Positions 6,537-14,954 of a stretch of DNA of 47,142 nucleotides are shown in pieces; position 1 is the first letter of the stretch, and the number at the start of each line of letters is the position of its first letter. This DNA is from RGIG5612 sp045627365 (lineage in GTDB: Bacteria; Bacillota; Clostridia; Lachnospirales; Lachnospiraceae), in assembly GCA_045627365.1 (NCBI GenBank), contig JAZQNN010000027.1, positions 1 through 47,142 of the forward strand, given 5' to 3'. Below the pieces are notes generated by a model. That model worked only from the letters and a program-made list of their open reading frames with translations, did not search any database and had not been told where the DNA came from. The position numbers and the translations under genes were made by a program.

Positions 6537-8279
6537 TCAAATATTAAATGCTTTCATGAGTTTCTCATGAATATTCTGTATTGCTTCAGGTTTCTCGGTC
6601 TTCGGAGCTCTCGGATCCTCAAGCCATGTCTTGGCATAGTGAGTATCGGTGATCTTGAACATCGGAGGCTCCTTGACAGTATCGATTTTCATGCAGTACG
6701 GATTGCGCGGTGCAAAAGGATCGCCGATGATGCTGTTGTACAGTGAAGGCGGTGTTCCTGAGATCGAATAAAGTGTGGTATTTCTCTGTGCCAGCTGCGG
6801 CATGGATGAAAGCAGTGCCCATGTGTACGGATGACGCGGATCGTAGAAGATCTCGTCGACCTTTCCGACCTCAACGATCTGTCCTGCGTAAAGAACTGCT
6901 ACTCTGTCTGCTACATTGGCAACAACACCCAGGTCATGAGTGATGAATACGATCGTATAATTGAATTCTCTCTGTAATTCCTTGATAAGATTCAGGATCT
7001 GCGCCTGAATGGTAACGTCCAAAGCGGTCGTCGGCTCATCGCAGATAAGGATCTTTGGCTGGCAGCTAAGCGCGATAGCAATAACTATACGCTGACGCAT
7101 ACCGCCTGAGTACTGGAACGGATAATCATCAAATCTCTTCTCAGCGTTCGGAATACCTACCTTCTTCATAAGAACGAGCGCGCGGTTTCTGGCCTCATCC
7201 TCTGAAACATGCTGATGTTTGATGATGATTGACGTGATCTGTTTGCCGATCGTGATGATCGGGTTAAGGCTTGTCATCGGGTCCTGGAAAACGGTTGCGA
7301 TACGGCAGCCTCTGACCTGTGTCCAATCCCCGTCATATTTGATCTTGGCAAGGTTAACAACATTAGAGCCAACATACTGCTTATCGTCTTCAGACTCGTA
7401 TTTAACGAAAATAGATGAATTATCAAATACCTTCTCACGAAGCTTGGCATCGTTCAGATCAACGCCCAGCTGCATGGCCTTTTTGATGTCCTTAAACAGC
7501 GAAGTACGCAGTTTTGAACGTTTGCCTGCACTGTAGCGGTCGGAGGCAAGAAGGATCTCCTTGGCGATCATCTTGTTGCGCTCTTTAACTTCGTCAGAAA
7601 CACTGCCCTGAATAACCTTAGCGTACTCAGCGTTAAGCTCTGCAAGCCTTGCGCGGTCTTTGGCTTCAATATCGCCGTTTGATTCTTTCTTGTTAGCTTC
7701 GATCTGAGCCTTTTTGGCAGCCTCAAGAGCCTTAAGTTCATCAGCTGCAGCCTTTATCTTTGCGCTGACTTCCTTGTAGCGGTCGCGCTCTTTGGACGGG
7801 CTGATAGTCTGCTTCAGATTGTAAAGCTCAGTCTTTCTGAAATTAACATCCGCAAGCTTCTCTTCAAATTCTGCAGCCTGCTCTTCAGTAAGACCCTTGT
7901 CCATCTTAAGACGTGACTTGATCTCAAGCATTTCTTTATAGATATCAGCACCGGCCTCAACTTTGGACATGTTGTTGAGCTTAGCGGTCCAGCTCTCAAC
8001 ATGATTCTTGTTGGACGCGGTCTTAGGTGCCACAGTCGTAGAAAGTTCCGGATCGCTGAAGAAGATATTACCCTGCTCTACGTATCCGTTCTCATCAAGC
8101 ATGCCGGCAAATGTCTTGGTAAATACGGATTTGCCCGCTGCAGACTCGCCTACGATCGCGATAGACTCGTTCTCATAGATGTCAAGGGAAATGCCTCTGA
8201 TCGCCGTCAGAATACGGCCACGGACCTTGAACTTGACAATGAGGTCTTCAACTGAAAGTAATACTTTTTTGTCTTCCAT
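6537..8279 (-). CDS. oppD: Oligopeptide ABC transporter ATPase OppD-like, with large helical insertion
   Basis: 580 aa from ATG 8279, chosen because AAAGGAGGT sits just upstream; the frame extends to 8321 without support. Walker A is GESAAGKS (residues 44-51), Q-loop FQDPMTSLNP (331-340), signature SGGMRQR, Walker B LICDEP, switch FITHDLG, then the OppD tail HPYTWALLSSMP and a Cys-containing RNPYCMK loop. In ordinary OppD only about 50 residues separate Walker A from the Q-loop; here there are ~280. The extra ~230 residues (~75-317) are rich in Lys, Glu and Ala and look like long helices or coiled coil. The catalytic residues are all present, so the ATPase should be active. Confidence 0.93.
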   Translation of the reverse strand: MEDKKVLLSVEDLIVKFKVRGRILTAIRGISLDIYENESIAIVGESAAGKSVFTKTFAGMLDENGYVEQGNIFFSDPELSTTVAPKTASNKNHVESWTAKLNNMSKVEAGADIYKEMLEIKSRLKMDKGLTEEQAAEFEEKLADVNFRKTELYNLKQTISPSKERDRYKEVSAKIKAAADELKALEAAKKAQIEANKKESNGDIEAKDRARLAELNAEYAKVIQGSVSDEVKERNKMIAKEILLASDRYSAGKRSKLRTSLFKDIKKAMQLGVDLNDAKLREKVFDNSSIFVKYESEDDKQYVGSNVVNLAKIKYDGDWTQVRGCRIATVFQDPMTSLNPIITIGKQITSIIIKHQHVSEDEARNRALVLMKKVGIPNAEKRFDDYPFQYSGGMRQRIVIAIALSCQPKILICDEPTTALDVTIQAQILNLIKELQREFNYTIVFITHDLGVVANVADRVAVLYAGQIVEVGKVDEIFYDPRHPYTWALLSSMPQLAQRNTTLYSISGTPPSLYNSIIGDPFAPRNPYCMKIDTVKEPPMFKITDTHYAKTWLEDPRAPKTEKPEAIQNIHEKLMKAFNI

Positions 8280-8292
8280 ATTCAGACCTCCT

Positions 8293-9270
8293 TTACATAT
8301 GCGTTCTCGGGTCGGAAGCATCGCCTAAGTTCTGTCCGACAACGTAGAGAACGATAGTAATAATTGAAGCAACTACAACAGGTGCCCAGAATTCGGTCTG
8401 GAATCCCGGAGTAAGCATGGAACCCTCTGCCTCGTAGATCAGCTTACCTAAGGAAATCTCAGACATTGAAAGTCCGATGTATGAGAGGAATACTTCATAT
8501 GAAATATATGAAGGGATCTCAGTTGCGGCAAGTGTTACGATAACAGATACCATGAAAGGCAGGATGTTCTTGAGCGCGATTTTAAATGTAGATGTGCCCA
8601 GGCACCTTGAAGCCAGGTTGTACTCACGGTCACGAATGATAATAACCTGCGTTCGTATGAAATACGCAATAGCCAGCCATCCTGTTACGGTCAGGGCAAA
8701 TACCATTGCCCAGAAGCTGCTTGAAAGAATCATAACAATAACGGAAATCAAAAGGATATAAGGAACATTACCTATTGTATTATAAATTTCCGTCATTATA
8801 ACGTCGATCTTCTTGGAGAAGCCCCATACCGCGCCGATTATAACGCCGATCGTCATATTGATGGCTGCGCACACGAATGCAAGTGCAAGCGAAATTCTGG
8901 AACCTGTCCAGATCGCGTCGAACGTTGACTGACCTACTCCGCTGGTACCTAAGATCCAGTGGATGTTATGTCCGAATTTGTCCATCGCAGCCTGAGGTGC
9001 AAGATGCTTTCCGCCTTCAACAAGAACGTTTTGGAACTTGTCATAATGTGAAAATTCCGGATAAATAAATGACCACAAAATAAGTATTCCAAGGAGGATC
9101 AAAACAACAGTGTTGATCTTCTTCTTGAAGAAAACCCTGAGAACCGAACGCCAGTAAGAATACCTCGGAGCGGTGATCTTCTCTGCGTCAGCTGCGCTGT
9201 TGTCGATATGTGTAAATAATTCCTCGTCGGACATACCTGTGTCTGATAAGTTAACTAATTCTTTATTCAT
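8293..9270 (-). CDS. oppC: Oligopeptide ABC transporter permease OppC-like
   Basis: 325 aa, usual size. A cytoplasmic N-terminus precedes the first transmembrane helix (residues ~55-70), then an external loop, then five more helices forming the binding-protein-dependent permease domain. The segment SRCLGTSTFKIALKNILP corresponds to the EAA coupling loop that contacts the ATPases. It starts 6 bases after the oppB stop and ends next to the oppD ribosome site, so translation of B, C and D is probably coupled. This is the only transporter subunit here with a normal layout. Confidence 0.92.
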   Translation of the reverse strand: MNKELVNLSDTGMSDEELFTHIDNSAADAEKITAPRYSYWRSVLRVFFKKKINTVVLILLGILILWSFIYPEFSHYDKFQNVLVEGGKHLAPQAAMDKFGHNIHWILGTSGVGQSTFDAIWTGSRISLALAFVCAAINMTIGVIIGAVWGFSKKIDVIMTEIYNTIGNVPYILLISVIVMILSSSFWAMVFALTVTGWLAIAYFIRTQVIIIRDREYNLASRCLGTSTFKIALKNILPFMVSVIVTLAATEIPSYISYEVFLSYIGLSMSEISLGKLIYEAEGSMLTPGFQTEFWAPVVVASIITIVLYVVGQNLGDASDPRTHM

Positions 9271-9275
9271 AATGC

Positions 9276-10847
9276 CTACCTCGATTTGTTGGTGAAGGAG
9301 ATACGAGGATCAACCAACGCCATAAGTATGTCTCCGAGAATAATGGAAACGATTGACAGAACCGCGTAGAACATGGCAAGTCCTACGATAGCACCGTTAT
9401 CATAGTAGTTGATGGCTGTGGTCAGCATATTGCCGGCACCTGGCACCAGGTAAACACGCTCGGTAATAATAGCTCCGACCAAAGCTCCCAGGATACTACC
9501 CGGAATACCATGAATAATTGGGATAGATGCATTCTTGAGAATATGTTTAGTAAAAATCTCTGACTCGGAAAGACCTCCGGAACGAGCGAACTTAACGTAA
9601 TCTGAGTTCATCTGGTCGATCATGTATCTTCTGAGCCACTTCATAAGGCCTGCTATAGACGGCAGTGCCAGAGAAATAATAGGCAGCAAATACATCAGCC
9701 ACGTCTCATTCTCCATGGAGAAGAATCCCGGCAGACCCACCTTGGTTCCTATTGCCTTAAACATGAAGATATATGCCAGAGACGGAACCGCTAAAATAAA
9801 TACAATATAAGCTGTTGCGATCTTGTCAAATACGCCGTCCTTCTTGCGAGCCATGATAATGCCCAGAGGAATGGCAATGATGTAAGAAGCAATCGCTGAA
9901 ATTATACCGATAACGAATGAGAAGCCCATCTTGGACTTGCTGGCCTTCGTAAGTGATACACTGCAATAATCGTCATCATATCTTGCAGAATAAAGATCTG
10001 ACGATGCTCTGGCTCCTGACGAATACCTTGCTGTATGCAGATCCTCTGCTCCGGCCTCAACCAGTCCGGTCGGATATGTGATCGTAGACTGAACATAAGT
10101 ACCCTGGCTTTCTGTCATCGTGTCAAAAACGTCTACGCCGTTATTGACAGAGAATGAAAGGCCAAGATTGACCTTAATCAGGTTCTGATGAATATAAGGA
10201 AACTTATCATCAAAATAAAGAAGATATTTATATCTGGTACCGTTACCGATTATCGCAGGCGAGAACTTCTCGCCTCCGTATATTGGATCATGGAGAGTAA
10301 AGGTAATCCCTCTGTTCTCTATGTCATCTTCAACATAATGAATATTATCGACAGTAAATACTCTGCCGAAATATGTAAGCAGACGATTAATAAGAGGCTT
10401 GTCTTTGTAAGCAAAAAGCTGCTGTTTGCCTCCCACGTCCATCTTCTTACGGTTAAGCATTACAACGTCAAGACGTTCAACCTTGTAGCCCTGTCCTTCG
10501 TAAAGCTCCGTAAATCTCTGAACATACTCAGCTGCGATATCTGAGTCTTTCTCTGCCTTGGCTCCGATAGAAATAGCGGCTGCTCTGGTTTCTTCATCGA
10601 TTTCGCCGCTCTTTGCCAAAGAAGCAATAAACTCGCTGTAGTTTACATAGTCGAGATATCCGAATCTCTCCCACTGAGTATATTTATAAATCTCTCTATC
10701 ATTATTAGATCTTTTACCGAATGTAGCATCGCGTGCAAAGATAATATCCCTGCTCATGCAGGTATATATCAGAATCATTACTATGGCTACTACTATGATC
10801 ACCGAAATAAGACCGGTAATAAGCCTTTTTATCAAATATTTAGTCAT
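9276..10847 (-). CDS. oppB: Oligopeptide ABC transporter permease OppB-like, with large external insertion
   Basis: 523 aa; common OppB proteins are ~305-340. The first helix (residues ~8-30) matches OppB, as do the last five helices from ~308 onward, with the coupling loop SDYVKFARSGGLSESEIFTKH and the terminal MALVDPRI. Between them lies a ~270-residue soluble stretch, predicted outside the membrane, rich in Tyr, Asp and Ser. It may form a lid or an extra contact for the equally odd binding protein. The start follows a stem-loop (10880-10904) in the gap after oppA. Confidence 0.92.
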   Translation of the reverse strand: MTKYLIKRLITGLISVIIVVAIVMILIYTCMSRDIIFARDATFGKRSNNDREIYKYTQWERFGYLDYVNYSEFIASLAKSGEIDEETRAAAISIGAKAEKDSDIAAEYVQRFTELYEGQGYKVERLDVVMLNRKKMDVGGKQQLFAYKDKPLINRLLTYFGRVFTVDNIHYVEDDIENRGITFTLHDPIYGGEKFSPAIIGNGTRYKYLLYFDDKFPYIHQNLIKVNLGLSFSVNNGVDVFDTMTESQGTYVQSTITYPTGLVEAGAEDLHTARYSSGARASSDLYSARYDDDYCSVSLTKASKSKMGFSFVIGIISAIASYIIAIPLGIIMARKKDGVFDKIATAYIVFILAVPSLAYIFMFKAIGTKVGLPGFFSMENETWLMYLLPIISLALPSIAGLMKWLRRYMIDQMNSDYVKFARSGGLSESEIFTKHILKNASIPIIHGIPGSILGALVGAIITERVYLVPGAGNMLTTAINYYDNGAIVGLAMFYAVLSIVSIILGDILMALVDPRISFTNKSR

Positions 10848-10879
10848 TGGATAACTCCAGTCAGTAACGCTGAAAAGTC

Positions 10880-10904
10880 CCCGGGCAGATATTTTCTGCC
10901 CGGG
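10880..10904 (-). other. Stem-loop between oppA and oppB
   Basis: A perfect 10-bp stem pairs CCCGGGCAGA with TCTGCCCGGG around a 5-base loop. Only a short CTTTTC follows on the minus strand, so it would be a weak terminator or a 3' stabilising element. Such stems often make the binding-protein message more abundant than the permease and ATPase part. Confidence 0.7.
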
Positions 10905-10952
10905 AGCTTCTCGATAACCTATTTAGCAGGTATTTTGGCGTTTAGTCAGATT

Positions 10953-13157
10953 TTAGTAAAGACCGATGCCCTTAGCCATGCCGCCGCCCTGTGGAAGCAT
11001 AGTGTTAAGGTATGTAGCAGGATCACCATAGTCTGGGCCCCATCCTGAAAGGTCGCCTACGTTGTAGTTCATAAGGTCGCCTGTATCTGGATAGTAACCT
11101 GCATTGTACCAGTTAAGAGCATTAGAACCACCGCACTTAACAAGAACAACATCTACAAGGCCGTTAAGGCTTGCTTCTGTTGACTGCTCGAAAGCGTTAG
11201 CTCTGTTGGTGTAAGTCTCACTTACATCATAGTAAGGTAATTCAATGATGATCGGGTTCTCAGCAGAGATCTCAACATTGAGTTCTTTGAGCTCCTCAAC
11301 AGCTGCGTTGATGTACTCAACTGCTGCTTCAACATTGTACCATCCGTCATAACCAGCGGATGATCCGATGCCACCGTCAGCAGTCTCGTCGAAGACTTTC
11401 ATCTTGAATCCGTCAGCGTCGATCTGAGCCTGGACGATCTGTCCATAGAAGGTGCCCTTCTTGAAGGTTGTGTCAGTGCCGTTGATAGCAACAGTAACAT
11501 CCTCTTCAAGAGTTACGAATGTACCAGGTGTGTAGCCATTGATCAGAGAGTTGTACTTAAGTTCATCGCCAACTGTTGTAGCGTTGTAAGCGCCTCTGTC
11601 AAGAGCGTGGCAAAGAGCCAGACGGAAGTTCTGGTTCTGCATAGCAAGGTTAGTTCTGATCTTGTCGAGGTCGTTCATTGTTGAAACAACTGCGGTCTCG
11701 TCATTGAAGTTAGCGTACTGGCAACGATATACATTGAAGAATGCCATGTAAGAGGTAGCGTCTGTAGCTGATACATATGCGTACTTGTCGAACATGCCGT
11801 CTTCTTTAGCCTTAGCAAGAGCGTTGGTGTTAAGTCCAGCGCCTGCAAATGTGCCGGCCTTCATGTTGTCATATGCTTCTGTTGGGTTCTGTCCTGAAAG
11901 GAATACCCACTCGATCTTCTTGATGTTGATGTTATCAGCATTCCAGTAAGATGGGTTAGCTGTGAAAACGATTGAGTTCTCAGCTGCGAAAGAGGTGATG
12001 AGGTATGGTCCGCAGTATGCGATATACTCAGGAGCAGTACCATAAACATACTCTTCTGCCTGGCTGGCTGCTGAATATTCTTCAAGACCGAAAGCACCGC
12101 CGTTTGCAAGGAAGTACTTCTCTGACATCGGGAAGAAAATGTTGTATGTAAGCATGGTCATGAAGTAGGTGAACGGCTCGCAAAGAGTATACTCAAGAGT
12201 ATAGTCATCAATAGCCTTAACACCAACCTGAGTGAAGTCGGTCATGCCTTCGTACATGTACTCAGAAGCGCCTTCAATAACGCCGTCAACAAGGTACTCA
12301 AGTCCGCCCTGAGCATCAAGCATGTGCTGGAATCCGGCAACGAAGCTCTGTGCTGTAAGAGGCTCGATTACTCTGCCCTGGCTGTCAACCCAGTTAACGC
12401 CCTCACGGATCTTGAAGGTGTAAACAAGGCCGTCATCAGATACAGACCACTCTTCAGCGAGTGCAGGCTGCATTACATTCTCTCCATCGTACTCAACAAG
12501 AGCGTCAATGGTAGGAACGATGCCTTCAGAGTCGGCTGAAAGGTAGGTGTTCATTGGATCCCATGTAGCAGGATCTGACGGATAGCTCAGTGTGTAGGTG
12601 TCGTTGAGAGTGTATCCCTTGCCGAGGAGGTAATCCTTAACCCAAGCTTCGTATTCGCCTGTGCCCTTAAGCTCAGCGTACTTAGCCTTCATTTCGTTTC
12701 TCTCTTCTGCAGTGATAGGATCTTCGTTAACGATAACTGCATTGTGATATCTGTAGGTGTCCATGCCCCAGAGGCAAGGAGAAACGGTGTAAGGAGCTAC
12801 TCTAGAGATAGCGTAGTTACCGCCCTGGCATGTGCCCGGCTGGAATACTCCAGACTCCATAAGCTTAGCTTCTGCGATAGCCATGTAAGCGTATCTTTCA
12901 GAAACTGTCTTAGCTTCTTCGGTTCCCTTAAGATAGTAATCATAGAACTCGCCTAAGATCTGATCGTAAAGGATCTCAGAAACTTCTGCATGGTCCATTC
13001 CAGCATACGGGTCAACCGGAAGTGCTGGTTCGGTTTCTTCCTGCTTTGACTCGGTAGTAGCAGGGTCTGTAGCCTGAGTTTCAACCGGCTTATTGCCGCA
13101 GGCTGCAAGTGCAACTACCATAACGAGAGCAAGAAGTAAAGCAAGTAATTTCTTCAT
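10953..13157 (-). CDS. oppA: Oligopeptide ABC transporter substrate-binding lipoprotein, apparently circularly permuted
   Basis: 734 aa lipoprotein: signal helix residues 1-19, lipobox LAAC with Cys20, then an acidic Thr/Glu linker to ~50. The classical family-5 start (TLSYPSDPATWDPMNTYLS, DGLVYTFKIREGVNW) appears only at ~188. The preceding ~53-145 (YDQILGEFYDYYL, RYAYMAIAEAKLMESGV, GGNYAISRVAPYT) resembles the usual C-terminal segment of these proteins, and the protein ends ~25 residues after GWGPDYGDP (from ~705), where about 100 more residues are normally found. So it looks permuted rather than truncated. It captures peptides outside the membrane for OppBCDF. An AGGAGG site precedes the ATG; the promoter is at 13282-13309. 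Confidence 0.9.
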   Translation of the reverse strand: MKKLLALLLALVMVVALAACGNKPVETQATDPATTESKQEETEPALPVDPYAGMDHAEVSEILYDQILGEFYDYYLKGTEEAKTVSERYAYMAIAEAKLMESGVFQPGTCQGGNYAISRVAPYTVSPCLWGMDTYRYHNAVIVNEDPITAEERNEMKAKYAELKGTGEYEAWVKDYLLGKGYTLNDTYTLSYPSDPATWDPMNTYLSADSEGIVPTIDALVEYDGENVMQPALAEEWSVSDDGLVYTFKIREGVNWVDSQGRVIEPLTAQSFVAGFQHMLDAQGGLEYLVDGVIEGASEYMYEGMTDFTQVGVKAIDDYTLEYTLCEPFTYFMTMLTYNIFFPMSEKYFLANGGAFGLEEYSAASQAEEYVYGTAPEYIAYCGPYLITSFAAENSIVFTANPSYWNADNINIKKIEWVFLSGQNPTEAYDNMKAGTFAGAGLNTNALAKAKEDGMFDKYAYVSATDATSYMAFFNVYRCQYANFNDETAVVSTMNDLDKIRTNLAMQNQNFRLALCHALDRGAYNATTVGDELKYNSLINGYTPGTFVTLEEDVTVAINGTDTTFKKGTFYGQIVQAQIDADGFKMKVFDETADGGIGSSAGYDGWYNVEAAVEYINAAVEELKELNVEISAENPIIIELPYYDVSETYTNRANAFEQSTEASLNGLVDVVLVKCGGSNALNWYNAGYYPDTGDLMNYNVGDLSGWGPDYGDPATYLNTMLPQGGGMAKGIGLY

Positions 13158-13281
13158 TTCTTTCCTCCTGTAAATTGGTTACGTGAAATAACCTTTGCTT
13201 TCTAAATTCAATGCCGATCGGTCAGCTTCATGTTGTTGGTGAACAAAAGAAGTCGATTACTCCAACCGACAATTTGTGAAG

Positions 13282-13309
13282 ATTATAACACATCAGTCTC
13301 TTATTGCAA
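13282..13309 (-). promoter_or_regulatory. Promoter of the opp operon
   Basis: On the minus strand TTGCAA (13304-13309), 16 bases, then a perfect TATAAT (13282-13287). Transcription would start near 13275, leaving a ~118-base leader before oppA that contains a small stem, GGTTA with TAACC, near 13175-13195. I see no known riboswitch in the leader. Confidence 0.7.
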
Positions 13310-13326
13310 GTAAAATATATAAATAA

Positions 13327-13384
13327 AGGGTAACACGTTACCACTGCGTCGCATCATTGCGGTAAAGCGTGTTACCCTTTTTTT
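13327..13384 (-). terminator. Terminator of the gpmI transcript
   Basis: A long stem pairs GGGTAACACG (13328-13337) with CGTGTTACCC (13368-13377), with a second inner pair TTACC/GGTAA. T-runs flank both sides, so it may work in both directions. On the minus strand it follows gpmI by ~30 bases and insulates it from the opp promoter. Confidence 0.8.
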
Positions 13385-13414
13385 GTCGGAAAATGCCTTG
13401 TAACGGCAGGTTGT

Positions 13415-14944
13415 TTATTTAATGAGCAGGCTTGCTCCGGTCATTTCCGCCGGTTTTTCAAGACCCAGAAGATCAATAAGCGTCGGGGCGATATCACATA
13501 ATTTGCCGCCTTCTTTGAGCTTCATGCCTTCAGGTGCATTAATGAGGATGAACGGAACAGGATTGGTCGTATGTGCCGTCCAGGCCTCACCTGTAGCCGG
13601 ATTGATAAGCTCTTCGGCGTTCCCGTGATCTGCGCACAGGAACATCGTGTATCCGGCTTTCTTGACTGCCTCAACAGTTCTTCCTACGCATTCATCGACG
13701 GTCTCTATGGCTTTGACTACGGCATCATTCACACCGGTGTGTCCGACCATATCCGGATTTGCAAAGTTGATGATTATAACGTCATATTCTCCGCTTTCTA
13801 TGACCTCTACAAGCTTGTCACATACCAAAGGTGCGCTCATCTCAGGCTGAAGATCGTATGTTGCGACCTTAGGCGACGGGATCAGGAATCTGTCCTCGTT
13901 CTTGTTAGGAGCCTCTACTCCGCCGTTGAAGAAGAATGTTACATGCGCGTATTTCTCAGTCTCTGCGATACGTGCCTGCTTAAGGCCATTTGCTGCCAGG
14001 AACTGTCCGAGGGTATTTACGATCTCCTCTTCCTTGAAAACAACGGATTTGTTGGGGATCGTCACATCGTACTCCGTAAAGCATACATAATCGGTCCTGA
14101 TGCGTGCTCCGCGTTCAAATCCCGCAAAATCATCGCAGCAGAAAGTCCTTGTGATCTCTCTTGCTCTGTCCGGTCTGAAGTCAAAGAAAATGATCGCGTC
14201 ACCGTCTTTGATAGTTGCAACCGGTTTTCCATCCTTAACAATGACTGTAGGCTCAATAAATTCGTCAGTAACGCCGCCGGCATAGCTGTGCTCCATTGCG
14301 CTTACTGCGTCTTCTTCAAGTACGCCTTCGCCTTTTGTGAGTGCTTTGTAAGCACGTTCCACACGCTCCCAGCGGTTGTCGCGGTCCATTGCCCAGTATC
14401 TGCCGATGATCGTGGCTATCTGACCTGTCTGCTCACGGCAAACGTCCTCAAGTTCCCTTATATAACCTATTCCGCTTGTCGGAGATGTGTCTCTTCCGTC
14501 CATGAAGCAGTGAATATATACTCTTTCAAGACCGCGCATTTTAGCCAGCTTAAGAAGCGCGTAAAGATGCTTTATATCAGAATGTACGCCTCCGTCGGAG
14601 AGAAGTCCGTATATGTGCAGATCACTTTCTCTGGCGACACATCCGTCGATTGCGCTTTTTAGTTCAGGCTTTTCAAAGAAATCTCCGTCCCGGATCGATT
14701 TTGTGATCCTGGTAAGGTCCTGATATACGACTCTTCCGGCGCCCATGTTAAGGTGTCCTACTTCAGAATTGCCCATCTGACCATCCGGAAGGCCTACAGC
14801 AAGGCCCGAAGCCTCGCCTTTGACGAATGGATAGATGGCCATCAGCTCATCCATTACGGGCGTTTTGGCCGCTTTGATCGCGTTTCCTGATACGTTATCG
14901 GAAAGTCCGTATCCGTCTAAAATCATCAATACTGCTTTGCTCAT
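13415..14944 (-). CDS. gpmI: 2,3-bisphosphoglycerate-independent phosphoglycerate mutase
   Basis: 509 aa, the normal length. It interconverts 3- and 2-phosphoglycerate in glycolysis using Mn2+. It has the alkaline-phosphatase-superfamily start MILDGYGLS, the phosphoserine motif GNSEVGHLNMGAGR (Ser ~62), and the metal ligands in FANPDMVGHTG and CADHGNAEE. It is the last gene of the nusB-xse-ispA-dxs-tlyA-nadK series, 10 bases after nadK, where argR and recN are commonly found in other Clostridia. A 363-aa frame on the plus strand at 13571-14662 is an antisense shadow. Confidence 0.97.
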   Translation of the reverse strand: MSKAVLMILDGYGLSDNVSGNAIKAAKTPVMDELMAIYPFVKGEASGLAVGLPDGQMGNSEVGHLNMGAGRVVYQDLTRITKSIRDGDFFEKPELKSAIDGCVARESDLHIYGLLSDGGVHSDIKHLYALLKLAKMRGLERVYIHCFMDGRDTSPTSGIGYIRELEDVCREQTGQIATIIGRYWAMDRDNRWERVERAYKALTKGEGVLEEDAVSAMEHSYAGGVTDEFIEPTVIVKDGKPVATIKDGDAIIFFDFRPDRAREITRTFCCDDFAGFERGARIRTDYVCFTEYDVTIPNKSVVFKEEEIVNTLGQFLAANGLKQARIAETEKYAHVTFFFNGGVEAPNKNEDRFLIPSPKVATYDLQPEMSAPLVCDKLVEVIESGEYDVIIINFANPDMVGHTGVNDAVVKAIETVDECVGRTVEAVKKAGYTMFLCADHGNAEELINPATGEAWTAHTTNPVPFILINAPEGMKLKEGGKLCDIAPTLIDLLGLEKPAEMTGASLLIK

Positions 14945-14954
14945 AAAAACCTCT

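Noticed and set aside
10953..13157. oppA as a pseudogene truncated by a frameshift
   Set aside because: The region after the stop codon has no continuation of the family in any frame, and the missing C-terminal segment has a look-alike at the N-terminus.
13158..13280. Riboswitch in the oppA leader
   Set aside because: Only one small stem is visible; no known riboswitch core was recognised.
13571..14662. 363-aa open frame on the plus strand
   Set aside because: It is fully antisense to the well-conserved gpmI, is rich in Cys, Tyr and Ser in the way of complementary-strand frames, and has no ribosome site or recognisable domain.
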